DNA from: Seminavis robusta
Taxonomy: Eukaryota > Bacillariophyta > Bacillariophyceae > Naviculales > Naviculaceae
NCBI GenBank assembly: GCA_903772945.1
Contig: CAICTM010001586.1
Location: 1-26,354 of the forward strand
DNA length: 26,354 bases
Direction of reading: 5' to 3'
The notes below the pieces were generated by a model that saw only the letters and a program-made list of their open reading frames with translations, was not told where the DNA came from and did no database searches. The first letter of the stretch is position 1. The number at the start of each line of letters is the position of its first letter. This document shows positions 1 through 8,245 of this stretch, in pieces. The position numbers and the translations under genes were made by a program.

Positions 1-2
1 GC

Positions 3-503
3 ACCAGAGAATGTGGTTCTACCAAGTCCGTCCAGGTATCAATGGTTATCCCAAGCACTGGATTTGTCCATCTTGTGGTTCGTCTGGTTCTGGGCCTAAC
101 GGAACACGACCTGCCCGACCAAGCTTCCAGCACTGCAGTGGATGCCACCTCTGGCGAACTCGTCTTGAAGAACCATTGCGACATGACCTTCTCAATGATT
201 AGCCCCGACCTTCAATCCAGCAGCACCACCATCGAGAACACTAACGTGTACCAAGATAACCCTGGTGTGGCTGGCTTTGTGCTGGATGAGCTGCAACATC
301 CGGTTGCTGGCGTGACAGTTTCGTTGACATCAGGAGGCAGCGAGGTTGGAAATGGTGTCACCGACGAGGATGGCTTTTATCAGATTGCCTATCAGCACCA
401 AGGACAGCCTGCTGACTACGTCCTCGCATTGGATTCTCCGTCCGTCTCCCAAACAGTGCCCCTTCAAAACAACAACTATGAGGTTGTCAACTTTTCAGTT
501 TAG
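3..503 (+). CDS. 3' end of a gene with a C-terminal beta-sandwich (carboxypeptidase-regulatory/Cna-B-like) domain
   Basis: The frame is open from base 3, so the true start lies upstream of the window and the product is partial (about 166 residues seen). The last 80 or so residues form a recognisable module: a GVAGFVLDE opening strand, HPVAGVTVSLTS, a TDEDGFYQI turn and a final strand ending at the stop. This is the pattern of carboxypeptidase-regulatory-like or Cna-B/SdrD-type beta-sandwich folds, which usually lie in secreted or cell-surface proteins as spacers or binding modules. The upstream part (VDATSGELVLKNHCD) gives no recognisable family. A surface or extracellular location is inference only, as no signal peptide can be seen in a fragment. 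It is convergent with the PDCD4-like gene, whose stop lies 584 bp away. Confidence 0.6.
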   Translation, partial: TRECGSTKSVQVSMVIPSTGFVHLVVRLVLGLTEHDLPDQASSTAVDATSGELVLKNHCDMTFSMISPDLQSSSTTIENTNVYQDNPGVAGFVLDELQHPVAGVTVSLTSGGSEVGNGVTDEDGFYQIAYQHQGQPADYVLALDSPSVSQTVPLQNNNYEVVNFSV

Positions 504-1086
504 ACGATTTGTTGTTTACATGTTTGTGTGTGTTTTACATTTCTTCGGCCTTGAGGGTGACGTCCAACATCCTACTCGATAACCCCCTACAGTACTCTAA
601 AAAAAAACTTTACATGCTATGTAAGCTGTAGATCCAAACATTGCCACCGAGGCACAAAGAAGGCACTACACTTTGTACTGGTGCCGCCAAGCATACTTGT
701 AGAAAACAATCCACTAATGGCAGTCTCCATGAAACCATGTTGAGGCTTCATGGTGTGTGTGGCTATGTGTAGCTAGAGTGTTTTGTGAGCATCGAAGGAG
801 AGGCGTTCGGTGGCAGTAGTCTAGTCTTGAGAAACGGAAGATCCTGTTACTTGCAGAAAATCTACATGTACTGTACAACGTGTTTTAGTTAGGTGTGCAG
901 AAGGCTGGGCAAAGAAAGCACATGCCAAAAGGATATATCTCGTGCAAAGAAGTCGTCATCGGGGGAACTCTTCCAAGTGAAAGCAGCAGAAAATGTATCA
1001 TCATCGTGTCCAAAAAAGCTGATATGAATTTGCAATTTCAGACCAAGTTTGTTGCGTGTCGTGTCGTATTGGTTCGTTGCTCTCCT
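504..1086. other. Convergent intergenic region
   Basis: Presumably holds the 3' UTRs of the two converging genes. I see no RNA gene, repeat or coding exon. The short reading frame crossing 895-1443 on the plus strand is antisense to the PDCD4-like last exon and has no coding character of its own. Confidence 0.5.
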
Positions 1087-3178
1087 CTAGGAGGCTTCTG
1101 CAGCTACGACAACCCCATTCTTGGGTGCTTCGCCATTGGCAGTTGCTACTCCTCCATTGGGATTAGGACGCGGCTTGACCAAGCATCCTCCTTCCTCCGC
1201 CATGACTTCGAACTCTTTCAAAAGCTTGGGCGCTGCCGGGACATCCAACGACAAATCATCCAGCAAGGAATGCAAGCGCGCCACCCCTTTGGTGACCTGA
1301 TATTCCGACACAATAGCATTCCGTACCAAAAAGGCAAACAGCGCCGCCATGGCATCCATGTTGCTCAAATCATGGGGAGCGGCCGCATTCTGAGCGGCAT
1401 TTCCATCCAACTCCATGGCAATCTTGACACCACGTTTGACTAATTCGTGATGAAAGTGTGTGGCGCCCAATTCCTTGACGCATCGTGCCGCTTCATCCAG
1501 TTCTCGCGACATGAGGTATTCCTGGAGCAATTGATCCATTTCTTGTTTCAGCTCCGCCACGGGACGTCCGTCTCCAGGTCCCCAGACCTTTTCTAGACGG
1601 GCGTTGCAATGTTCCCGACTCAGCAACGTGACGGCCTTTTCAATGACTGGATCTCCTGGTCGACTGTTGTTTTGGTCTGACAAAAAGGCAGGGGGTAAGA
1701 CTTCGTCCACGACGGCTCGTGCCAAGAAGGATGCCACCATGGTCTAGTATTTTTTTGACGATTTTGAGTGGGCATGCATGTGTGAGTTGTCATCTTTTTT
1801 GTGCGTTAAGGAAAACCAAACCCGTTCTCTCTGTGAGCGCAAAACAACTAACTAAAACTTACATCTGCATCGGGGACATCGGTTCGCAGATCATCCAGGG
1901 AATCCAAAAGGATCTCGAAGCCCAACGCCATGTCGCCATCGGACATGGGCGTTGGATGCAGCGATGTCAACAATCGACTGGTAAGTTCCCGTTCCCGCGG
2001 GCCCTTGTCCATGGCCAATGAGATTGCCTTTTTGACAATCTCTCGGTGATACTCTTGACATGACAACTCGAGTAGGGTGCGAATGACTTCATCGGAATCA
2101 CCAGAATCAAAGTATTCCTTGACGCAATTGGCCACTTGAATTTTGAATTCGCTGAGCGTCAACATGGGTCCATAGATGGCTTTGGATTCAATGGGATCGT
2201 ATCCACGAGGACCTTTCTTGGCAGTGCTGACCCCATTTTCCGTGGTCAAAATGTAGCCCTGTTCTTCTTCGTTATACAAAGGATCCTTCTCATCAATTGC
2301 CGGTCGATAATCTGGATCCATGGGTTCCAAATGTTCCTTCCATTCTCCCTTGCCGTGACCACCTTGTTTCTTGTTGCGAGAGTCGTAGTTCCCAGATGCA
2401 CTACTGTCCGTCTTTTTGCGCGTAATGTTGCGTTTCGCCGTCCCTTCCTTGACTTTGGTTTCATGGCCCGCATCCGACGCGTTCTTTTCCTCGCTGTTGC
2501 TGTCCGTGTTCAACTGTTTCAATTTCTTTGATTTCACTTGAGAAGAGACCGCTTTAACACCTTGTCCAGAGGGATTGTGGACCTTGCCCTACTCTCGTAT
2601 CATCGATCACATCATCGTCAAAGAACAAAATGAATGACACAACATGAACGACAACGAAAGAAAAAAGTTGAAGGTCAAAAGCAAATCGTGGATCACAGTG
2701 ATGGAAAGGCATCAGGCAATAGCGTCGTGATGGATCAGCACCAGACAGGCACCAGACAGTGGGGAGAGAGGACGGCAGGGGCAAGCAAGTCAAGTCATCA
2801 AGGTCAACGTCGAGGAAGAGAGAGAGAGAAAGAAAAGGAAGAGATGATGTTAGACTTGATGGACAAGTTTGCTGATGTCATCAAAAATCTTCATGCGGAA
2901 GCCCCATCAAGATTCCAGATTCTCATTCCACCTCTAGGATCGCCTGTAGAATCCTACAAGAAGCTTCGTACTGAGTCAGCCCGGTCGACTGACAGACGGA
3001 ATTCTGACTGGCCTGTGCTTCGAGTTCGGGAAAGCGAAAAAAACGAGCCTCGAAGATCGTGAAAGATCTATCTTTGCCTCGCCCTCCAAAAGATTTGTGA
3101 TTGATCGATGTATCGATTGATAGAATGACTCACCATGGTTTCCACCGTCACTTCCGGTCGAGATGCAAAGTCGGCCAT
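1087..3178 (-). CDS. PDCD4: PDCD4-like protein with two MA3 domains (3 exons)
   Basis: Gene model on the minus strand: exons 3178-3134, 2588-1863 and 1743-1087, all joined in phase 0, coding for 475 aa. Donors are GTGAGT (3133) and GTAAGT (1862); acceptors end at 2589 and 1744. The start ATGGCC sits in a good context, and exon 1 codes for MADFASRPEVTVETM. The first MA3 domain spans about residues 155-275 (TLSEFKIQVANCVKEYFDSG, then FLARAVVDEVLPP across the second junction). The second spans about 318-435 (ELKQEMDQLLQEYL, then ALFAFLVRNAIVSEY). Between residues 64 and 98 lies a basic Gly-rich linker ending in GKGEW. In animals PDCD4 uses its tandem MA3 domains to bind the helicase eIF4A and repress cap-dependent translation; plants and algae have MA3-repeat relatives. 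A role in translational control here is inference. Intron 1 is 545 bp, intron 2 is 119 bp. The exon 1 assignment rests on splice signals and phase, not on homology. Confidence 0.85.
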
Positions 3179-5013
3179 CTTCTCGTTGTATTACTGAGGG
3201 TATCAAATCGGTAGGTTAGTGGTTAGAATGGATGACAAGACAACACTCCCTTGCGGCTCTTTCTGGAGTGTGCCTTTTGCGTGGTCGGTTTGCTTTTTAT
3301 GATGAAAGGTCGGTGATGGCCGATCTTTCGGAGCAGCAAGAAGTTCGACCAGCGGTGCGATCCATTCGCACCAGACAGAAGTTCTCTTCTCATCCGCGCA
3401 CCGGGTGAGCTGATCGTGAGAGGCTAGTGGGTACGAAGTACGAAACCGCCCCTTCAAAGCCATGTCAGCATGAATAACAAGCTGCGACACCAAAGAATAC
3501 CTACATCAACCCGATCATCAGGAAGCGACAACAAAATTCGGGACAAGCCGAACACCTGCAGGTAAAGATCTATCTGTTGCTGTAGATACGTGCGTTTGTC
3601 TTAGCTAGCCTAGCTAGCTGCCCAGCCTGGGAATGCAATGATGGCGGAACATCAGCCAGCCAAGAAAAATCATGGCTAAATAATGATAGCTAGCTACCCC
3701 TATGCATGATACTTACTTTGCTTGGCACACAGCCACCAGTCCATGCATGATACTCTAGAGTAGACTTTCTTGCTAGCTAGCTTGTAGCAGCCCACCAAAT
3801 CAAAGAGTCGAGCTTCGTGGCTGCCAGCCAGAAAGCAAGAATTTTTGGAATGAAGCTCAGGCGGGCCACCTGGAATCATTGACTCTTGGTGAGAGCCCTG
3901 CCTACCGGTACACCACATGAGTGAATGCAGATTCTTTTGTGTTATCTTTGCGAGAGATCGTTGGTGGCTTCCTACCGTACCAGAAGCGTTCACTGAGACG
4001 GCTGCGTGCTAGTAGCGTGTTGCTGTTACTTGATCCCTGAATCCCAGCCACCAAGATCCCAAACTAATACTTCACTACTGGCTGGCTGGTAGGCTATCTT
4101 TGCGAAGTTCGCTCGTTGCTTGGCGGACTGCTGCATCCTCTATCTGCGTATGCTTGGATCTTCTGTTCCATCTGCCATTGAATCCCAACAAAGAAAGTCA
4201 ACATAGGCTCCTGGGCTAGAACCTGAGGCGGGATCGCAACGCTGGGAGCTCTGGCCAAAGGCAAACTGAGCGACTCACCAGAACCCCAAAATCAACGAAG
4301 ATCTGGATCTTGGGGATGATTCCAACAGCTTGCAGGGCTGACGTGCCGAAGTTAGCATTGGACGGAAACGGAGTAGGAGTCAGGCCCAACCAAACATGAG
4401 CAAGCAATTGGTAGATCCAGAATAGAATTAATTCAGTCCAACAGCTTCCTCCTTGGGCCAGAGGTGTCGTACATGTACATCCAGCAATCAATTCCCCAGT
4501 CCTCTATCAGAAACTAGAGCGCAGTGATTTTCTAGCTAGGGGATCGGTCCAGGGAAGGAGAAGAAGAGGCCGTCTCGGGGAAGCAGTCCAAGGATGCTAG
4601 CGTCTTGGGAAACAACTGAAGAGATCCCAGCGCCATGCTTCGTTGCAGGTTTGTGCCAAGGGCAGCTTTCTGGGCCAAGCATTACGCCCAAAACAATCCA
4701 TTGGATTTCGTAATTCCTAAGTTAATCTAGGCAAACCCAAGGGGCAAATCCTGATTCGAATGAAGAAGCCATTGCCAGAAGGAAAAAATCAATCGCAGGA
4801 GGAAGCCAAAAATGGGTTGACTAATTATTTTCTGATATCAAATGTGTTGCCAGGAAGCGAATTATTTTTGGTTGGTACAAATCCCTGCTGTATTTATTTG
4901 CTGCCGCATCACATGAGGAAAAAGCTGCTGAATTGTGCGCGAGTGCTCCACCAGCCAGCCCACTTGCTCATTTGGATGTAGTGTAGTCAGTCCACAGCAG
5001 GGGGCAAATAAAT
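3179..5013. other. Intergenic region with no supported gene
   Basis: About 1.8 kb between the PDCD4-like start and the stop of the next minus-strand gene, so it should hold the PDCD4-like promoter and the neighbour's 3' UTR. Short reading frames here look random: no recognisable motif, no matching splice signals. It contains several TAGCTAGC tracts (around 3604-3621, 3688-3696 and 3772-3782) and CAGCCAGCC/GGCTGGCTGG-type sequence. Nothing else is supported. Confidence 0.5.
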
Positions 5014-5529
5014 CTAGGCATCTGCTGGCATGGATCCATCATCCAAGACGTCCCATTTTCCTTTTCCACCGCCTCCTCCTCCTTGCTTCTTTTCCTTTTG
5101 ACCAGGGTCGCTGTTGTGTTTGCGTTGAATGTTGCGTGCGGCCGATCCCTCCGACGTTCCCGTAGTCTCCGGCACGGCAGCCTTCCCCTTGTGATGCTCG
5201 TCTCTGTCCAAAATTACAAAACAAAAAACGAGAATGGCGTGAGTCAAAAGCAGAACATCCAAACGAGAGTGGGCAACAAGCTCTCTCTCCGAGACTCCTG
5301 CGAGGGGGGAACGAAGTCCCATCGAATAGAGCAAGAGGCCAGGAGTTCTGCAGACTCAAGAGGGACCATCCAGCAATCACAACGCGCGACCGAAAAGATC
5401 CAGCGCTTGTGCTGTTCCACCTCAAGACTCCTTCCCTGTCCTCAAAGCGGCTCCTCCTGTCCTCAGTCCATCCTGGCTGTCATTCAGTCAATCCATTCAA
5501 TCGTTTACTCACTGCTTTGTGTGTACCAT
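5014..5529 (-). CDS. 68-residue basic Gly-rich protein resembling the PDCD4-like linker (2 exons)
   Basis: Minus-strand model: exon 1 5529-5513 (ATG plus 14 nt, coding MVHTK and two bases of the next codon), donor GTGAGT; acceptor after a T-rich tract ending ...TTTTGGACAG; exon 2 5203-5014, TAG stop. The intron is 309 bp. The split codon rejoins as Gln and the 207-nt CDS is in frame throughout. The product is hydrophilic and probably disordered, with a Gly run before GKGKWDVLDD. Residues 25-56 (SAARNIQRK, then KKQGG followed by GKGKW) closely match residues 64-98 of the neighbouring PDCD4-like protein (TAKRNITRK, then KKQGGHGKGEW). No MA3 domain follows. Function is unknown. Either it shares an RNA- or eIF4A-related linear motif with the PDCD4-like protein, or it is a diverged tandem fragment of it. 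RNA evidence would settle the model. Confidence 0.65.
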
Positions 5530-6860
5530 GGTGATGGGTTTTTCTGATGTGTGTCGTTTGCTGTGTTGCTTGCTGTTGTTTGTGTTGAGTTTGACGATGG
5601 ATGTCACAAACAAAAGATACTGTTTGATTTCATCCTCTCGTGCCTTCGGCTGACATCAAATCTTGAGAGGCAGAAGCGAACACCCCAAGTGGCCGGCACG
5701 GTGCAACGCGAACTGACGCTGCCGGTGCAGGTTTGACCCGTTCCGCTTCTCTCATTCGGGGCTTCTCTTCGAAGCTCGCGAACCCTCGGCATCGAAGGAC
5801 GCACCCTTGCCGTGCTTACACTTTTTGCGCTTCGTTGCTTGCTTGCTGCACCTCCCCTCCCTTTAGAAAACCAACCCTACCGGTAACCTTGCCTACTACT
5901 AGCTAGCTAGTCAATTGGTGCCAGTGCGAAGAAAACCAAAAGAAAAGTTGAAGAGCAAAAATGCTAGTCCAGCTTGTAAGCATCAAAGTCTAAAGGTTGC
6001 AAGAATCTTGTTGTCTATGTATATGTGTACATCTGGCGTCAACTAAAGCCCGGCATGACATAGAGCAGGGGTCCAGGGTGGTGGAGCGAAATCAGTCCAC
6101 TGTAGACTTCTTTGTCATTCTCAGCAAATAATCTAGGTCTATCAAGATGGATTCATTCCACAGCGAATGTAGCTGCTCTGTCCAGGAGTAGCCATTCTTC
6201 TTTCTGGGAGGAAGCGTCAAGTGGCATGTCACCGCGGTCATTGGAAATGGCTCCAGATTTAATGGAAATGGGTAAAGCGGTAAAGCAATCCAGAGGAATG
6301 AAACAGAGTTCAACGGATCGTCTTTCATCGGGTCTCCTCTCCAAAACTTCTTTGTGGCTGGAAGACCTGACCAAGGTTGCTGCCAAAACCCAACAGCCTT
6401 GCTGAACATACGGTGCGTGTCCTTGTAGCTAATCATCCCCACCAATGACCAATGTCTGGGGGAGAGATATCCCCGGATGGCATCATTGTGAGATGTACTG
6501 CTGTAACACATATATGATGTCTGCTGCACTCATCAACAACTTGTTCAACAGATTGTGGGTGCACAAAATTTGCTAATTACGAGAAACTAGTCTAAGCTTC
6601 TTTGATCTGAAGCAAGTTGATTCGATTCAGATATCAATACCAGTTCGCCCTTTAAGGAGCCGTGCATCCATACGGTAGGCGGCGCTGATGCTTCATCAGG
6701 ATCATTGTTTGGATCAAAACTCTCGGGCTTGTGTCCAATTCCCCGATATACTGTAGTCGCGAATCTCAATTGTGTGGGGAGTGGCAAACTCTGGCTAACA
6801 AAACCATGTCTGATCGTTCAAACAGGAGTAAACTCCATGCAGCGTGCAGTGGGTAGAGTA

Positions 6861-7246
6861 GAGTGATCTGGGCATTAAGACCGACCGTTCCGCGGAATAT
6901 TCTCTTCATGTCTGTATATCGAATATAGTACATGTAATGGGTGGAATCGATAGAACACATGTAGTTGAGTATGCCACAAAATTCGCAACCTCACAGTGTA
7001 CTTATTGGTGGATTGGTGGAGTTATGAGCAGTTGAAATTATCCTCACTTTTGACACGAATTCTTTTCATCTGCATATTAAGACTCCACGGTACTCATCTA
7101 CGTAGGATCCTACGTAGAGGATCCTGTAAGATCCTACGTGGCCCCTCAGGAAGCACCTCCAAGGCTCTGGTACTGAGTCTACGTACGTACCTCTATTTAT
7201 TAGGATAGTCTTAATCTGGGGTGGGTCTTAATGCGCAGATCACTCT
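6861..7246. mobile_element. MITE-like element, about 386 bp, TA target duplication
   Basis: The left end at 6861 reads GAGTGATCTGGGCATTAAGA, continuing to CC at 6882; the right end (7224-7246) is its reverse complement with one mismatch (C for G). A TA dinucleotide flanks both sides (6859-6860 and 7247-7248), as expected for target duplication by Tc1/mariner-type transposases. The interior has no coding capacity. It contains a perfect 20-bp palindrome at 7098-7117 centred on GGATCC, followed by further CCTACGT/GGATCCT copies, and extra ATTAAGAC-type motifs near 7076 and 7208. So this is a non-autonomous DNA transposon by structure. Family membership is inference from the TA duplication. Confidence 0.6.
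7098..7117. repeat. Perfect 20-bp palindrome CTACGTAGGATCCTACGTAG
   Basis: The 20 bases equal their own reverse complement. It lies inside the 386-bp inverted-repeat element, and partial copies (AGGATCCT, AGATCCTACGT) continue to about 7139. Probably part of the internal secondary structure of the element. Confidence 0.8.
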
Positions 7247-7259
7247 ACCATGTACCATG

Positions 7260-7325
7260 TAGCGAGGGTGGAAAGCCTCAATTAACAAGAGCTTTTCAAT
7301 GGTACTATCCACTATCCACGGCTTG
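7260..7325. repeat. Diverged direct repeat, copy A
   Basis: This stretch (AAGCCTCAATTAACAAGAGC, then TTTTCAATGGTACTATC and ACGGCT) matches 7803-7859 in the same orientation with scattered substitutions and a few-base length difference. Each copy begins just after the right end of one of the two inverted-repeat elements. It may be an old duplicated segment or a shared insertion-site sequence. Confidence 0.5.
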
Positions 7326-7567
7326 ATCGATAAAATGTATTCCAGAAGTGTTTGTCATCTTGGCTTATTCGTGAGATTGCAGTGTTCCAAATGGCACACA
7401 ATGTCATGTGAGCTTGGCAACTGAGGCATGAGGTATGAGGGTACCATACATGTAAATGTCCCGTACCGTACCGATCGTTCGGTTGGTATCCTAGCTAGTG
7501 GGTGCTAGGATCTGCATGCATATGGCGTGGGTTCATCAGGATTGAAAGTGGAGGGGGAAGAAAAATA

Positions 7568-7802
7568 CTGGGGTATGGGGCAACTTATGGATTTTGAGAT
7601 ACTAAGTAATGTGTTTCGAAATACGTATTTATGCGTAACTACACGTAACTGCACGTAATGAACTGTAATGGAACGTAACTGCACGTAACTCAAGTACCAG
7701 GTACATAATATACCATAGTAAACTGCACGTAACTGCTGTGTTATGTAGACTGTGACCGTGCCGTGCCCAGTTGGTAAATCCTATAGTTGCCCCATACCCC
7801 AG
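7568..7802. mobile_element. MITE-like element, 235 bp, TA target duplication
   Basis: Terminal inverted repeats of 27 bp (7568-7594 and 7776-7802) match at 24 positions; the outer 18 are identical (CTGGGGTATGGGGCAACT). TA flanks both ends (7566-7567 and 7803-7804). The interior carries repeated GCACGTAACT / ACGTAACTG units between about 7630 and 7736, in one orientation, typical of subterminal repeats bound by a transposase. There is no open frame for a transposase, so it would be mobilised in trans. The inverted repeats differ from those of the 386-bp element, so the two are separate families that share TA target choice. Confidence 0.65.
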
Positions 7803-7859
7803 TAAGGCAAGGGAACCCTCCAATTAACAAAACCTGTTTCAGTGGTACTATCGACGGCT
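7803..7859. repeat. Diverged direct repeat, copy B
   Basis: Partner of 7260-7325; begins at the right-hand TA of the 235-bp element and runs through CAATTAACAA, GTGGTACTATC and ACGGCT. Confidence 0.5.
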
Positions 7860-7975
7860 GGAGCGGTACGACTGTACTATAATAGTAGATAATGGCCAAA
7901 TGCACAAAGTCCAGTAGCGCTTCCTCACCCTTTGGAAGCGACATCTGTCCTGACACTATTAATATTTTACTCTTA

Positions 7976-7993
7976 CTAGACTAGCTAGTCTAG
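7976..7993. repeat. Perfect 18-bp palindrome of CTAG units
   Basis: CTAGACTAGCTAGTCTAG is self-complementary and is followed directly by more CTAGCTAG sequence to 8001. It is one of many CTAG-rich tracts in the non-coding parts of this window. Confidence 0.7.
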
Positions 7994-8245
7994 CTAGCTA
8001 GAGTAGTCGATACAAGTACTTGTACCGCCGTACCGGCACCCACCAAAGATATTCCCCCATTGGTACCACCAACATGTGCACGGGCTCTCGAGCTGCTCAC
8101 GTGCGTCTCATTTTGCTTTAGCTCCCCACAAGGATAGTGACGAACAAAATCATTGCAAATGCCTCAGGACTCTCGCAAAAAGTGACACACAATCAATACA
8201 AAAACCATCATAAAGAATTTTTGATCCACAAACGCAAAACGAAAC

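Larger units (their letters stand above)
5530..8245. other. Gene-poor region carrying two MITE-like elements
   Basis: 2.7 kb without a credible gene. Short reading frames on either strand (for example minus 6529-6092) lack motifs, show no partner exons and run across repeats. Between 6861 and 7859 the DNA is occupied by two inverted-repeat elements and a diverged direct repeat, listed separately. A perfect 18-bp palindrome of CTAG units lies at 7976-7993. The last few hundred bases should include the ABC transporter promoter; no TATA or initiator element is obvious. Confidence 0.5.

Noticed and set aside
895..1443. Plus-strand 182-codon frame
   Set aside because: It runs antisense across the last exon of the PDCD4-like gene, and the minus-strand product has the clear MA3 domain.
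2136..2531. Plus-strand 131-codon frame
   Set aside because: Antisense shadow of PDCD4-like exon 2; hydrophobic, unstructured composition with no motif.
2634..3062. Plus-strand 142-codon frame rich in Lys, Arg and Glu
   Set aside because: Lies inside the inferred 545-bp first intron of the PDCD4-like gene on the other strand. The charged run comes from a GA-rich stretch and there is no recognisable domain.
5083..5547. Plus-strand 154-codon frame
   Set aside because: Overlaps both exons and the intron of the small minus-strand gene; no motif, and the minus strand has matching splice signals.
6092..6529. Minus-strand 145-codon frame in the gene-poor region
   Set aside because: Composition and lack of motif look random; no partner exons and no homology that I recognise.
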